Source: Marinibacterium anthonyi (GTDB lineage Bacteria > Pseudomonadota > Alphaproteobacteria > Rhodobacterales > Rhodobacteraceae). From it: a DNA stretch of 64,000 nt. Of the stretch, positions 17,063 to 24,260 are shown one piece after another; positions within the stretch are counted from its first letter, which is position 1; every line of letters begins with the position of its first letter. A model generated the notes under the pieces. The model was given only the letters and a program-made list of their open reading frames with translations, searched no databases and was not told the DNA's origin. Position numbers and translations under genes: made by a program. The stretch is taken from the NCBI GenBank assembly GCA_003217735.2, contig CP031589.1, positions 1-64,000 on the forward strand, given 5' to 3'.

Positions 17063-17598
17063 TGCTGCGTATCCTGAGCCTGGCGTGCATCGTCGCCTCG
17101 GCCGCACCCGCTTTCGCCCATCGGCTGGATGGCTACCTTCAGGCGAGCGTGCTGTCGCTCGGTCCGGAGCGCCTGACGATCTCATTGGCACTGACGCCCG
17201 GGCACGAAGAGGCGGAGCTGCTTATTGCCGCTGCCGATCTCGATCACGACGGCACCTTGAGCGACGAGGAATTGCACCACCATGCGGAGACCGTGGTGCA
17301 GGATTTGGCGCTGGAAATCGACGGGGCTCCGGTCCGGCTTACGCTACAGGATGTCTCGGCTCCCGATATCGCCGCGTTGATCGACGGAACCGCGCCGCTG
17401 ATCCTACATCTGAGCGCCGCCATGCCTCAATCGAGCGGCGAGCACCGACTAACCTATCGTAACACCTATCGGTCGGAACACTCCACGCGCCTGGTCAATA
17501 CGGAAGCACCTCGTGGGCCGTTCGAGGTGATCGCTCAGGAGCGGGATGGCACGCAAAGCGTATACAGCCTGGTGTTCCGGCGGAGGCCTGGAACTTGA
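17059..17598 (+). CDS. Exported EF-hand protein
   Basis: A 179-residue protein with a signal peptide ending A-P-A-F-A-H and one canonical 12-residue EF-hand loop, D-L-D-H-D-G-T-L-S-D-E-E, which predicts calcium binding. A His-rich patch (H-H-H) follows at once. The N-terminus H-R-L-D-G-Y-L-Q resembles the luminal start of some HupE/UreJ-type proteins, but no membrane segments follow, so this is a soluble exported protein. It is translationally coupled to the DUF3500 gene (ATGA overlap). Confidence 0.78.
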   Translation: MMLRILSLACIVASAAPAFAHRLDGYLQASVLSLGPERLTISLALTPGHEEAELLIAAADLDHDGTLSDEELHHHAETVVQDLALEIDGAPVRLTLQDVSAPDIAALIDGTAPLILHLSAAMPQSSGEHRLTYRNTYRSEHSTRLVNTEAPRGPFEVIAQERDGTQSVYSLVFRRRPGT

Positions 17599-17844
17599 TC
17601 GCGGAACGCGTTTGGGCGCCAAACAGACCGTTCCCGGCGCATCGGCGATGGCCGGAATTTTCCGATCGGCCAGGCAGGCGTCCTTGATCGCAGGGGATGC
17701 GCGTTGAGCTGTCTGAAGAGCGTTTCGTGGGGTCTGGGTGACGAACCCGACGTCCACGGTAACGCTGGTATGCGGAAATTGAATGCGCCGTGGCAGTATC
17801 ATGGGCGCGTCTTCGGAGGCCACTTCCGCACGTGATCTGCGAAG

Positions 17845-17879
17845 GTTTCGATATATCTTGAAAGTCGATATATCGAAAC
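17845..17879. promoter_or_regulatory. PadR operator
   Basis: A perfect 12-bp inverted repeat, GTTTCGATATAT (17845-17856) and ATATATCGAAAC (17868-17879), with an 11-bp centre, lies 15 bp before the padR start codon. The right arm is part of the self-complementary TCGATATATCGA. AT-rich palindromes of this form are typical PadR autoregulatory sites. Confidence 0.75.
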
Positions 17880-17893
17880 TTAAGTGTAGGAGC

Positions 17894-18451
17894 ATGAAAC
17901 ACGAGTCACACAAGGGCGGGGCCCACCCTGACGGGCCCAAATCGAGACGCGGACGCGCAGGCGGAAGCGCCAAATTCCATGGCCATCGCGGCCGGTCGAA
18001 ACGGGTGTTCGACTATGGTGAGCTGCGGCTCCTGATCCTGGCGATGATCGCAGAGCGACCGCGCCATGGTTACGAAATCATCAAGGAGATCGAAGACAGG
18101 TTCGAAGGCCGCTACAGCCCCAGCCCGGGCGTTGTCTATCCGACGTTCTCCTGGCTGGAGGACATGGGCTACGCGACCATCGAACCGGACAGCAATGGCC
18201 GCAAGCTTTCCCGGATCACTCGCGAGGGCGAAGCCTTCCTGGTCGCCAACCGGAAGGCGGCAGACGAATTGCTGGTGCGCGAGTTGCCCCAAGTGCGCCC
18301 CGACGATATCCCCCGTCAGATCGTGGACGCGATGGACGGGTTGAAGGCAGCGCTGCGCCGGCGGCTAGTAGGCGGCCTGACCGAGGCTGAGATCTGCGAG
18401 ACCGCTGCTGCGATTTCGGCCGCGGCAGACGTGATCGGAACGAAGCGATGA
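17894..18451 (+). CDS. PadR-family transcriptional regulator
   Basis: A 185-residue PadR regulator. After a basic, Gly/His-rich N-terminal tail (1-38), the winged helix (about 40-115) shows the family core L-I-L-A-M-I-A-E-R-P-R-H-G-Y-E-I-I-K-E-I and P-G-V-V-Y-P-T-F-S-W-L-E-D-M-G-Y. The C-terminal helices mediate dimerisation. TAGGAGC precedes ATG 17894. It overlaps the O-methyltransferase gene by 4 bp, so it probably represses itself and the enzyme through the palindrome just upstream. Confidence 0.9.
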   Translation: MKHESHKGGAHPDGPKSRRGRAGGSAKFHGHRGRSKRVFDYGELRLLILAMIAERPRHGYEIIKEIEDRFEGRYSPSPGVVYPTFSWLEDMGYATIEPDSNGRKLSRITREGEAFLVANRKAADELLVRELPQVRPDDIPRQIVDAMDGLKAALRRRLVGGLTEAEICETAAAISAAADVIGTKR

Positions 18452-19077
18452 CGGCAGCGCGTCTGGCGGACATGGATCCGCGTGTCACGGCGGTGCTGGA
18501 AGACTACGACGCGCGCATCCGGGCCGAACGGCAGTCACGCGGCAGTGTCAGAGATGGCGGCGCCGACATGCGGATGCTCGCCATAGGCCCGGATACGGGG
18601 CGGTTGATGAATATCCTGATCCGCAGCCTGGATGCCCCGAACGTCCTGGAGATCGGCACCTCGTTCGGCCATTCGACCATCTGGCTGGCCCAGGCCGCGA
18701 AGGCCCAAGGCGGGCGGGTTGTCACCATGGAACAGCAGGCGCACAAGTCTGCCCATGCCAGCGAGATGGCCGCAAAGGCCGGACTGGTCGAGCATGTCGA
18801 CTTTCAGGTCGGCGATGCGCTGAAAATGATCCCGGATTTGCCGGGGACGCTGGATTTCGTCTTCCTCGACCTGTGGAAGGATCTCTATGCGCCGTGCCTC
18901 GACGCCTTCTACCCCAAACTCGCCCCTGGCGCGATCATTGTCGCCGACAACATGATCCGCCCCGGAGGCCCGGCGATCGACGCCTATTCCAAGGCGCTTC
19001 GCCGCAAGCCCGGAATCGACAGTATCCTTCTGCCCGTCGGCACGGGGATCGAAGTCAGCCGGTTCATGCCAAGATGA
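18448..19077 (+). CDS. O-methyltransferase (family 3, class I SAM-dependent)
   Basis: A 209-residue SAM-dependent methyltransferase of the catechol/caffeoyl-CoA type. Motif I is V-L-E-I-G-T-S-F-G-H-S-T (about residue 65), followed by V-V-T-M-E-Q (motif II acidic position) and F-V-F-L-D-L-W-K-D (motif IV region with the metal-binding aspartate). Substrate is unknown. It is co-translated with the PadR regulator (ATGA overlap); PadR regulators often respond to phenolic compounds, which would suit a catechol-like substrate (inference). Confidence 0.87.
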   Translation: MTAARLADMDPRVTAVLEDYDARIRAERQSRGSVRDGGADMRMLAIGPDTGRLMNILIRSLDAPNVLEIGTSFGHSTIWLAQAAKAQGGRVVTMEQQAHKSAHASEMAAKAGLVEHVDFQVGDALKMIPDLPGTLDFVFLDLWKDLYAPCLDAFYPKLAPGAIIVADNMIRPGGPAIDAYSKALRRKPGIDSILLPVGTGIEVSRFMPR

Positions 19078-19091
19078 AACGAGAACACCCC

Positions 19092-19157
19092 ATGGAACAG
19101 ATCATCACCCGCCACCGGCATGAGCTGAAACGCCGGACCCTCACTGTCACGCATTAG
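19092..19157 (+). pseudogene. Remnant of a siderophore-interacting protein gene (21 codons)
   Basis: ATG 19092 starts a 21-codon frame ending T-L-T-V-T-H-stop. The R-H-R-H-E-L-K-R-R-T-L-T-V-T string is what one expects at the start of siderophore-interacting/ferric-reductase FAD proteins. The rest of that gene is missing, and 22 bp later the acetyltransferase gene begins. This indicates a deletion that removed nearly all of a ferric-siderophore reductase gene downstream of the O-methyltransferase. Confidence 0.5.
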
Positions 19158-19179
19158 ATTTTTCCGGCAAACAGCGACG

Positions 19180-19737
19180 ATGACCTGTAAAACCCCAACC
19201 GTCCGCCTCAGGCCTCCCTCGAGGGAAGACATCGAGGCGCGTGTTCTCCTTGGCAGCTCCGCTGAAATCCTGCGCATGTATGGGTTTCTTGCAAAGGCAT
19301 CCGCAAATGAGATGCCGCGCGCGCAAGCAACACGCTGGTTCGAAGACTTGAGAGATCATCCCTGTGCCTGGGCGGTGCACGCCGATGGCGAGCTCGTTGG
19401 CCATGCCCGACTGGACAACATCAACAACACCGATCGCCGCGCCAGATTGGCCATCGGTTTGTTCAATGAACGCCACTTGGGGCAGGGAATTGGACGTGCC
19501 GCGATCAACCTCGTCCTGGAGCACGCATTTGGACCACTGCGCTTGCATCGGGTCGATCTGCGTGTGCTATCCTACAATATCCGTGCCATCCGCTGCTATG
19601 AAGCCTGTGGCTTTTCCCGCGAGGGCGTCGAACGTGAGTCCGCGCGCGTGGGCAAGGAATGGCATGACGACTGGATCATGGCAATTCTCGAGCAGGATTT
19701 TCATGTGCGACCTGGGGCATTCAGCAACGAGCGGTAG
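19180..19737 (+). CDS. GNAT-family N-acetyltransferase
   Basis: A 185-residue GNAT acetyltransferase of the RimJ/RimL type. The acetyl-CoA binding segment E-R-H-L-G-Q-G-I-G-R-A-A (Q/R-x-x-G-x-G/A) lies at about residues 97-108, and the following H-R-V-D-L-R-V-L-S-Y-N-I-R-A-I-R-C-Y-E signature is typical. It would acetylate a protein N-terminus or small amine; the substrate is unknown. The upstream siderophore-protein remnant suggests the gene came next to the PadR block through rearrangement. Confidence 0.87.
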   Translation: MTCKTPTVRLRPPSREDIEARVLLGSSAEILRMYGFLAKASANEMPRAQATRWFEDLRDHPCAWAVHADGELVGHARLDNINNTDRRARLAIGLFNERHLGQGIGRAAINLVLEHAFGPLRLHRVDLRVLSYNIRAIRCYEACGFSREGVERESARVGKEWHDDWIMAILEQDFHVRPGAFSNER

Positions 19738-20232
19738 GAGTCTAGCAGATCGAAACCGCAGGCCTTGGTGAAGACCAAGGAGAGTCTTGGGTCGGCGGTG
19801 ACAATGATCTCCGCTCGATCGCTCGTAGATCGATATGTACTGTGATCGAGCCCGATGCAGAACCATATTTTATCCACCGGAGCACTCGAATTTTACCCGG
19901 ACGGTGCAAAAGATCGAAACTACATGCAGAAAACTGGCGGGACAAATGCGCGATGGCATGTAACCCGCCCGATCTTTTTGAGTCGAAAGATCTCCGGCCG
20001 GAAAAAGGCTTGGCTTCAGGATAGAACGGGCGCGGAATAGAAGTATTTCGCCGCCCGTCGTTCTGGAAAGTGAAAGCGGGCCTTGGGTCCGGTTGGATCC
20101 GGAGAAGGCGGGAAAGGGGTCAGGCGGGGTTCCGGAGGGATCCTGCTCTCCCCACCTCGGAACTGCTATCCAAAACCGTTCTCCGGTCCGCGCACGGTTG
20201 CCGTGCGCTCCTTCTGACATCGGAGACCACAC
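19738..20232. other. Gene-free leader region before ardC
   Basis: About 495 bp without a convincing gene. The first half is AT-richer and unlike its neighbours, with several GATC-containing repeats near 19810-19860. The last ~150 bp (GC-rich, ending CATCGGAGACCACAC before the ATG) look like an ardC leader and resemble, loosely, the leader of the second ardC at 26440-26524. Confidence 0.5.
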
Positions 20233-20961
20233 ATGGCCAAATCCAAACCCAAATTTGACGCCGCCGCGTCGATCACGAACGAGCTCATCCGGATCATCGA
20301 ACGCGGAGTCCTGCCGTGGCGCAAGCCCTGGACGGCGGGTGGCAGCTCCCGGCCTCTGCGGGTGTGCGGTGAGCCTTATCAGGGCGTCAACAACTTCCTG
20401 CTGACCATGCGGACGATGATGGCCGGCTACGGCTCGCCCTTCTGGATGACGATGCCACAGGCCAACGCTCTGGACGCCAGGATCCGCAAAGGCGAGAAAT
20501 CCTCTCTGGTGGTCTATTACGGGCAGAGCCGGAAACACGGGGAGGGGGATGAAACCGCTGACGATGACGAGACCGACGACGCCCGCGTCTTCCGTTTCCA
20601 GAAGTCCTACCGGGTCTTCAATGCCTGTCAGATCGAAGGACTCCCGGACAGTTTCCATCCCGACCCCGAGCCCGTGCCGGATCATCCGGCCGCAGAGCCG
20701 GTCGCGCATATGCAGGCCTTCTTCGAGGCCATCGACATCACCACGGTGTTCGCGGGCGACGAGGCCTATTACATGCCGGCTGTCGACAAGGTCTACATGC
20801 CGCCCATCTCACGGTTTCAGGACCCGCGGAACTTTTACGGCGTTTGGGCGCACGAATTCTCTCATGCGACCAAGGCGCCGCACCGCCTGAACCGCAACTA
20901 TGGCCTGTCCCGGTTCGGAAACACGGCCTACGCGCGCGAAGAAATCGTCGCCTTATCTTGA
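20233..20961 (+). pseudogene. ardC: ArdC anti-restriction protein, 3' end truncated by insertion
   Basis: The 242-codon frame encodes the ArdC N-terminal ssDNA-binding domain (about 1-130, with P-W-R-K-P-W and R-K-G-E-K-S motifs) and a zincin-like metallopeptidase domain with W-A-H-E-F-S-H (H-E-x-x-H). It breaks off at A-R-E-E-I-V-A-L-S-stop, where ArdC homologues continue for some tens of residues with a conserved E-E-L-V-A-E-type helix. The break is at about 20952, where the three-recombinase element begins. ArdC proteins protect incoming plasmid DNA from restriction. This copy retains HExxH but lacks its C-terminal part, so activity is doubtful. Confidence 0.75.
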
Positions 20962-21015
20962 CAGTCTGCACCGCATGCCACCCTGCCGTAGGATGGGTGA
21001 CAGGCGTCGACGGTA

Positions 21016-21079
21016 GGCAGTTTTCAGGCTGGCCGCCGCGCTTACCAAAGAGCTGGCGGCGGCCAGCCTGAGAACTGCC
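21016..21079. repeat. 23-bp inverted repeat at the left end of the RIT-like element
   Basis: GGCAGTTTTCAGGCTGGCCG followed by CCG (21016-21038) is repeated in inverted orientation at 21057-21079 with one mismatch, separated by 18 bp. It lies between the broken ardC and the first recombinase. Large imperfect palindromes at the ends are typical of RIT elements and are presumed recombinase binding sites. Confidence 0.75.
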
Positions 21080-21126
21080 GGGCCGAAGCGTGCACCGGGT
21101 GGGGGCATGGGGAGGGTTTTGCGCTG

Positions 21127-22476
21127 GTGTCGATTATTTCTGTTTGCGAGCGTCGCGTGGCCGGGGGTCTCGACGCGCATGTGCCGTTGATCCTGCGCGG
21201 TGACGCGCTCTACGACCCCGATCTGGATCGCTTCTTTCTCGACCTGCCGCTATCGGGGATTCGATCGCGGCATTCGCTTCGCGCCCAGGCCTATGATGTG
21301 ACAGTTTGGCTTCGCTTTCTCGATGCCTGCGGCAAGACCGTATGGGCTGCGACCCGCGACGATGTTGAGGCTTATCATCGTGCGCGCCGGCGCGGCGATG
21401 CTGGTCAGCGGATCACGGCGGCAAGCTGGAACAGGGCCGTCGCCAGCCTTGATCGCCTCTATCGCTGGGGCGAGCGGCAAGGGCTGATCGCCGAGGCACC
21501 GTTCAACCGTCGTGCCGTGTGGCGACCGGCGCAGGGTGGACGTCGCGGAATGATCGCCGCGCGCAACGACGCCTATGAACGCGTTGCGAAGCGGTCGGAT
21601 GTCCGGTTCGTCACGATGGACGACTACCGCATCTTCCGCGAGGTCGGTCTGCGCGGCCTCGCGCCTGACGGCAGCGAACGCCCCGGCGCACGTGATCGGA
21701 ACGGATTGCGCAACGCACTCTTCGCCGATCTGCTCGTCACGACAGGTTTGCGACTGGAAGAGGCCTCAGGTCTGCTCGCCGGTGATCTCGCGGTTATCGT
21801 TCCGGACGGCGATGAGAACCGGCAGCTCTGGCTGCGCCTGCCGCCGCCGCTCACCAAGGGCGATCGCGGACGAAGTGTTCTGGTCCCACGCCGGCTGCTT
21901 CGTCAGATCGCGGCCTATATCGATGTCGAGCGCGCGGCAGGCGCGGCCAAATTCGTCGCGCGCGATGGTGCGGCGTGCTTTGACCGGCCGATCCATATCA
22001 CCGACGCCGGTCTCGACCGCATGCGCGATGTCTGCACGCCAGAAGAACGATGCCGTCTGATCCTGTGCAGCGAGAACGGAACGCCGCGCGAGCCCGCGGC
22101 GCTATGGCTGACCGAGGTTGGACAGCCCGTTCGACCCAATTCCTGGGAGGTGATCTTCGCCCGCGCCTGCAAGCGCTGTAGAGACTATGGTTTCTCGTTG
22201 TCGATCAGCCCGCACCAGCTGCGCCACACCTTCGCGGTCCATATGCTCGCCTTGCTGATCCAGGAGCGTCTGCGCGAAGCCGCATTGCCGGCGGGGCCGA
22301 TGGAGAGCTACCGGCTGATCCTGGGCGACCCGCTGCAGCAGGTGCAACGCCTGCTCGGCCACGCGAGTCTCGCCACCACCTATATCTATCTCGACCATAT
22401 TGCGACCCGCGCCGATACGGTGGATTCGGCGGTCGAGGAGTTGCTGGCACTGCTGCCGGGACCGCAGGGCGCATGA
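21127..22476 (+). CDS. RIT-type tyrosine recombinase A
   Basis: A 449-residue tyrosine recombinase starting at GTG. A SAM-like core-binding domain (about 50-130) precedes the catalytic domain. Catalytic residues are intact: Arg in T-G-L-R-L-E-E-A, H-Q-L-R-H-T, G-H in L-L-G-H-A-S and Tyr in Y-I-Y-L-D-H. It ends with a 4-bp overlap into the second recombinase gene, typical for the trio, which is expected to act as a complex on the element ends. Confidence 0.9.
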   Translation: MSIISVCERRVAGGLDAHVPLILRGDALYDPDLDRFFLDLPLSGIRSRHSLRAQAYDVTVWLRFLDACGKTVWAATRDDVEAYHRARRRGDAGQRITAASWNRAVASLDRLYRWGERQGLIAEAPFNRRAVWRPAQGGRRGMIAARNDAYERVAKRSDVRFVTMDDYRIFREVGLRGLAPDGSERPGARDRNGLRNALFADLLVTTGLRLEEASGLLAGDLAVIVPDGDENRQLWLRLPPPLTKGDRGRSVLVPRRLLRQIAAYIDVERAAGAAKFVARDGAACFDRPIHITDAGLDRMRDVCTPEERCRLILCSENGTPREPAALWLTEVGQPVRPNSWEVIFARACKRCRDYGFSLSISPHQLRHTFAVHMLALLIQERLREAALPAGPMESYRLILGDPLQQVQRLLGHASLATTYIYLDHIATRADTVDSAVEELLALLPGPQGA

Positions 22477-24260
22477 GCGGGCGTCCCCGCAAGGGCAGGC
22501 CCGTCGCTTTCGTACCCGTCACGCCGGAGCGAGCCAATCCCGATCCGGTGCTCGGCCTCAGGTTCGTCATCGAGGCGCGGCATGGCGGGACCGTCCTGGT
22601 CGACATGACCGATCTCGATCCTCGTCCGCTCGCTATCGCCTTTGCCAGCGCGTTGCGCCGGTCGGCCGCGCTCGGCGGCCGGATCGGTGCGGCCAGCGTC
22701 ATCAAACAGTATGTAAACTCCTATCGCCGTTTCTTCACCTGGCTTTCCGATGAGGCGGGGGAGGTGGACGGGCCCGAAGACGTGCGCGCAGCCCATGTCG
22801 ACGGTTTCGCATCGGCACTCGAACGCGGGGGAATGGGCGCGATCTACCGGCATGTGACGGTCAGCAAGATCGTCAATACGCTGCGTGCGATAGAGGCGGA
22901 TCGGCCCGACAGGATCACGCCCGACCTCCATGAGCGGTTGCGCTATACAATGGCGACCTCGGCGGGACGCTCGACCCCGCGTGATGCCTACAGTCCCTTC
23001 GTCGCCCGCGCGCTGCGCGACGCGGCCCGTACGGACGTGGAAGCGATATTCCGCCGGATCGGCGCCGAGGATCGGACCGATGAGGGCGATCCGGTCATTG
23101 CCGGAGCGCGGGCCGATGTCGAAGCTCTCATCGCGCGCCATGGAGCCGTTCGGACCGAGAGCGTCGAGCTGCGCCGTCTCTATTTCATGCGCTTGCGGCG
23201 CGGTTTGCCGATCAGCACGCTGATCGACGACCTGCATCGCCGACATCATCTGCACGTCACCGATCTGCCGCCATTGCTCGTGCTGCTTGCTCTCGATACC
23301 GGCCTCGAGCCGGAATGCCTGAAGGCGCTGACGGTCGATTGCCTGGCCAATCCCTCCGCCGGAACCGTTGAACTTCGATACCTGAAGCGACGCGCCGGCG
23401 CCGCCGGGCACAAGAGCATGCGCGTGCGCGACGGCGGCCTCGGCACGCCGGGTGGCCTTCTCCGCCGGCTGATCGAGATCACGACCGTCGCCCGTCAGCA
23501 TCTGCCCACCGATTGTCTCTGGGTTTACCACAACGTCGGCGGTCTCCATGCCGGCATCCGTCATCCGCGCGAACGCCTCGACGCCTGGGTGGCACGGCAC
23601 CGGATTGTCGATGAGGAGGGCAAGCCGCTCCATCTTCTGCTGTCCCGGCTTCGCAAAACCCACAAGGCGCTGTGGTACACCAAAACCGAGGGGTACATCG
23701 CCCGCTTCGCGGTCGGCCACACGCCCGAGGTCGCGGCGCGCCACTACGCCGATCTGCCATCGCTGCGGCCCCTGCACGAGGCCACCGTCGCCGATGCCTT
23801 CCGCGACGCTGTCGTCGCCGCGATGCCGACCATCCTCGCGCCAGCAGCCGAGAAGACGCTGCGCGAAGCGCCCGAACAGGCCGGGCCGCTGATGCCGCCG
23901 GATGCGGTCGGTTCCATTCTCGATGGGGAGCAGGATCTCTGGCTCGCCGCCTGCGCGGGGTTCCATAGCAGCCCCTTCGCCGAGGCCGGCTCGCCATGCC
24001 AGCAGCCGTTCTGGGGATGCCTCCATTGCCCCAACGCCGTCATCACCGCCCGCAAGCTCCCCGCGATCATGGCCTTCCTGTCCTTCGTCGAAGACCAGCG
24101 GCAGGGGCTTCCCGGTCCCGACTGGATGGTCAAGTTCGGGCAGGTTCATGCCCGGATCGTCCATCAGATCTTGCCCGCGTTTTCCGATGCCGTTGTCGCC
24201 GAAGCGCGGTTACGCGCCGTGGAGGAGCGCCTCTATCTGCCCCCCGAGGCGCGCGCATGA
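22473..24260 (+). CDS. RIT-type tyrosine recombinase B
   Basis: A 595-residue second member. The catalytic region is divergent: at the usual T-G-L-R position it reads D-T-G-L-E-P-E-C, so the first catalytic Arg seems absent. L-S-R-L-R-K-T-H, A-V-G-H-T and H-Y-A-D supply later residues. Near the C-terminus a Cys-rich segment (C-Q-Q-P-F-W-G-C-L-H-C-P-N) may bind zinc, a feature common in these proteins. It may be a structural rather than catalytic partner. Overlaps the third gene by 4 bp (ATGA). Confidence 0.87.
   Translation: MSGRPRKGRPVAFVPVTPERANPDPVLGLRFVIEARHGGTVLVDMTDLDPRPLAIAFASALRRSAALGGRIGAASVIKQYVNSYRRFFTWLSDEAGEVDGPEDVRAAHVDGFASALERGGMGAIYRHVTVSKIVNTLRAIEADRPDRITPDLHERLRYTMATSAGRSTPRDAYSPFVARALRDAARTDVEAIFRRIGAEDRTDEGDPVIAGARADVEALIARHGAVRTESVELRRLYFMRLRRGLPISTLIDDLHRRHHLHVTDLPPLLVLLALDTGLEPECLKALTVDCLANPSAGTVELRYLKRRAGAAGHKSMRVRDGGLGTPGGLLRRLIEITTVARQHLPTDCLWVYHNVGGLHAGIRHPRERLDAWVARHRIVDEEGKPLHLLLSRLRKTHKALWYTKTEGYIARFAVGHTPEVAARHYADLPSLRPLHEATVADAFRDAVVAAMPTILAPAAEKTLREAPEQAGPLMPPDAVGSILDGEQDLWLAACAGFHSSPFAEAGSPCQQPFWGCLHCPNAVITARKLPAIMAFLSFVEDQRQGLPGPDWMVKFGQVHARIVHQILPAFSDAVVAEARLRAVEERLYLPPEARA

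Noticed and set aside
22386-24164. A 592-codon minus-strand frame opposite the second recombinase
   Set aside because: Composition is typical of antisense of a GC-rich gene and it has no recognisable motif or ribosome-binding site.
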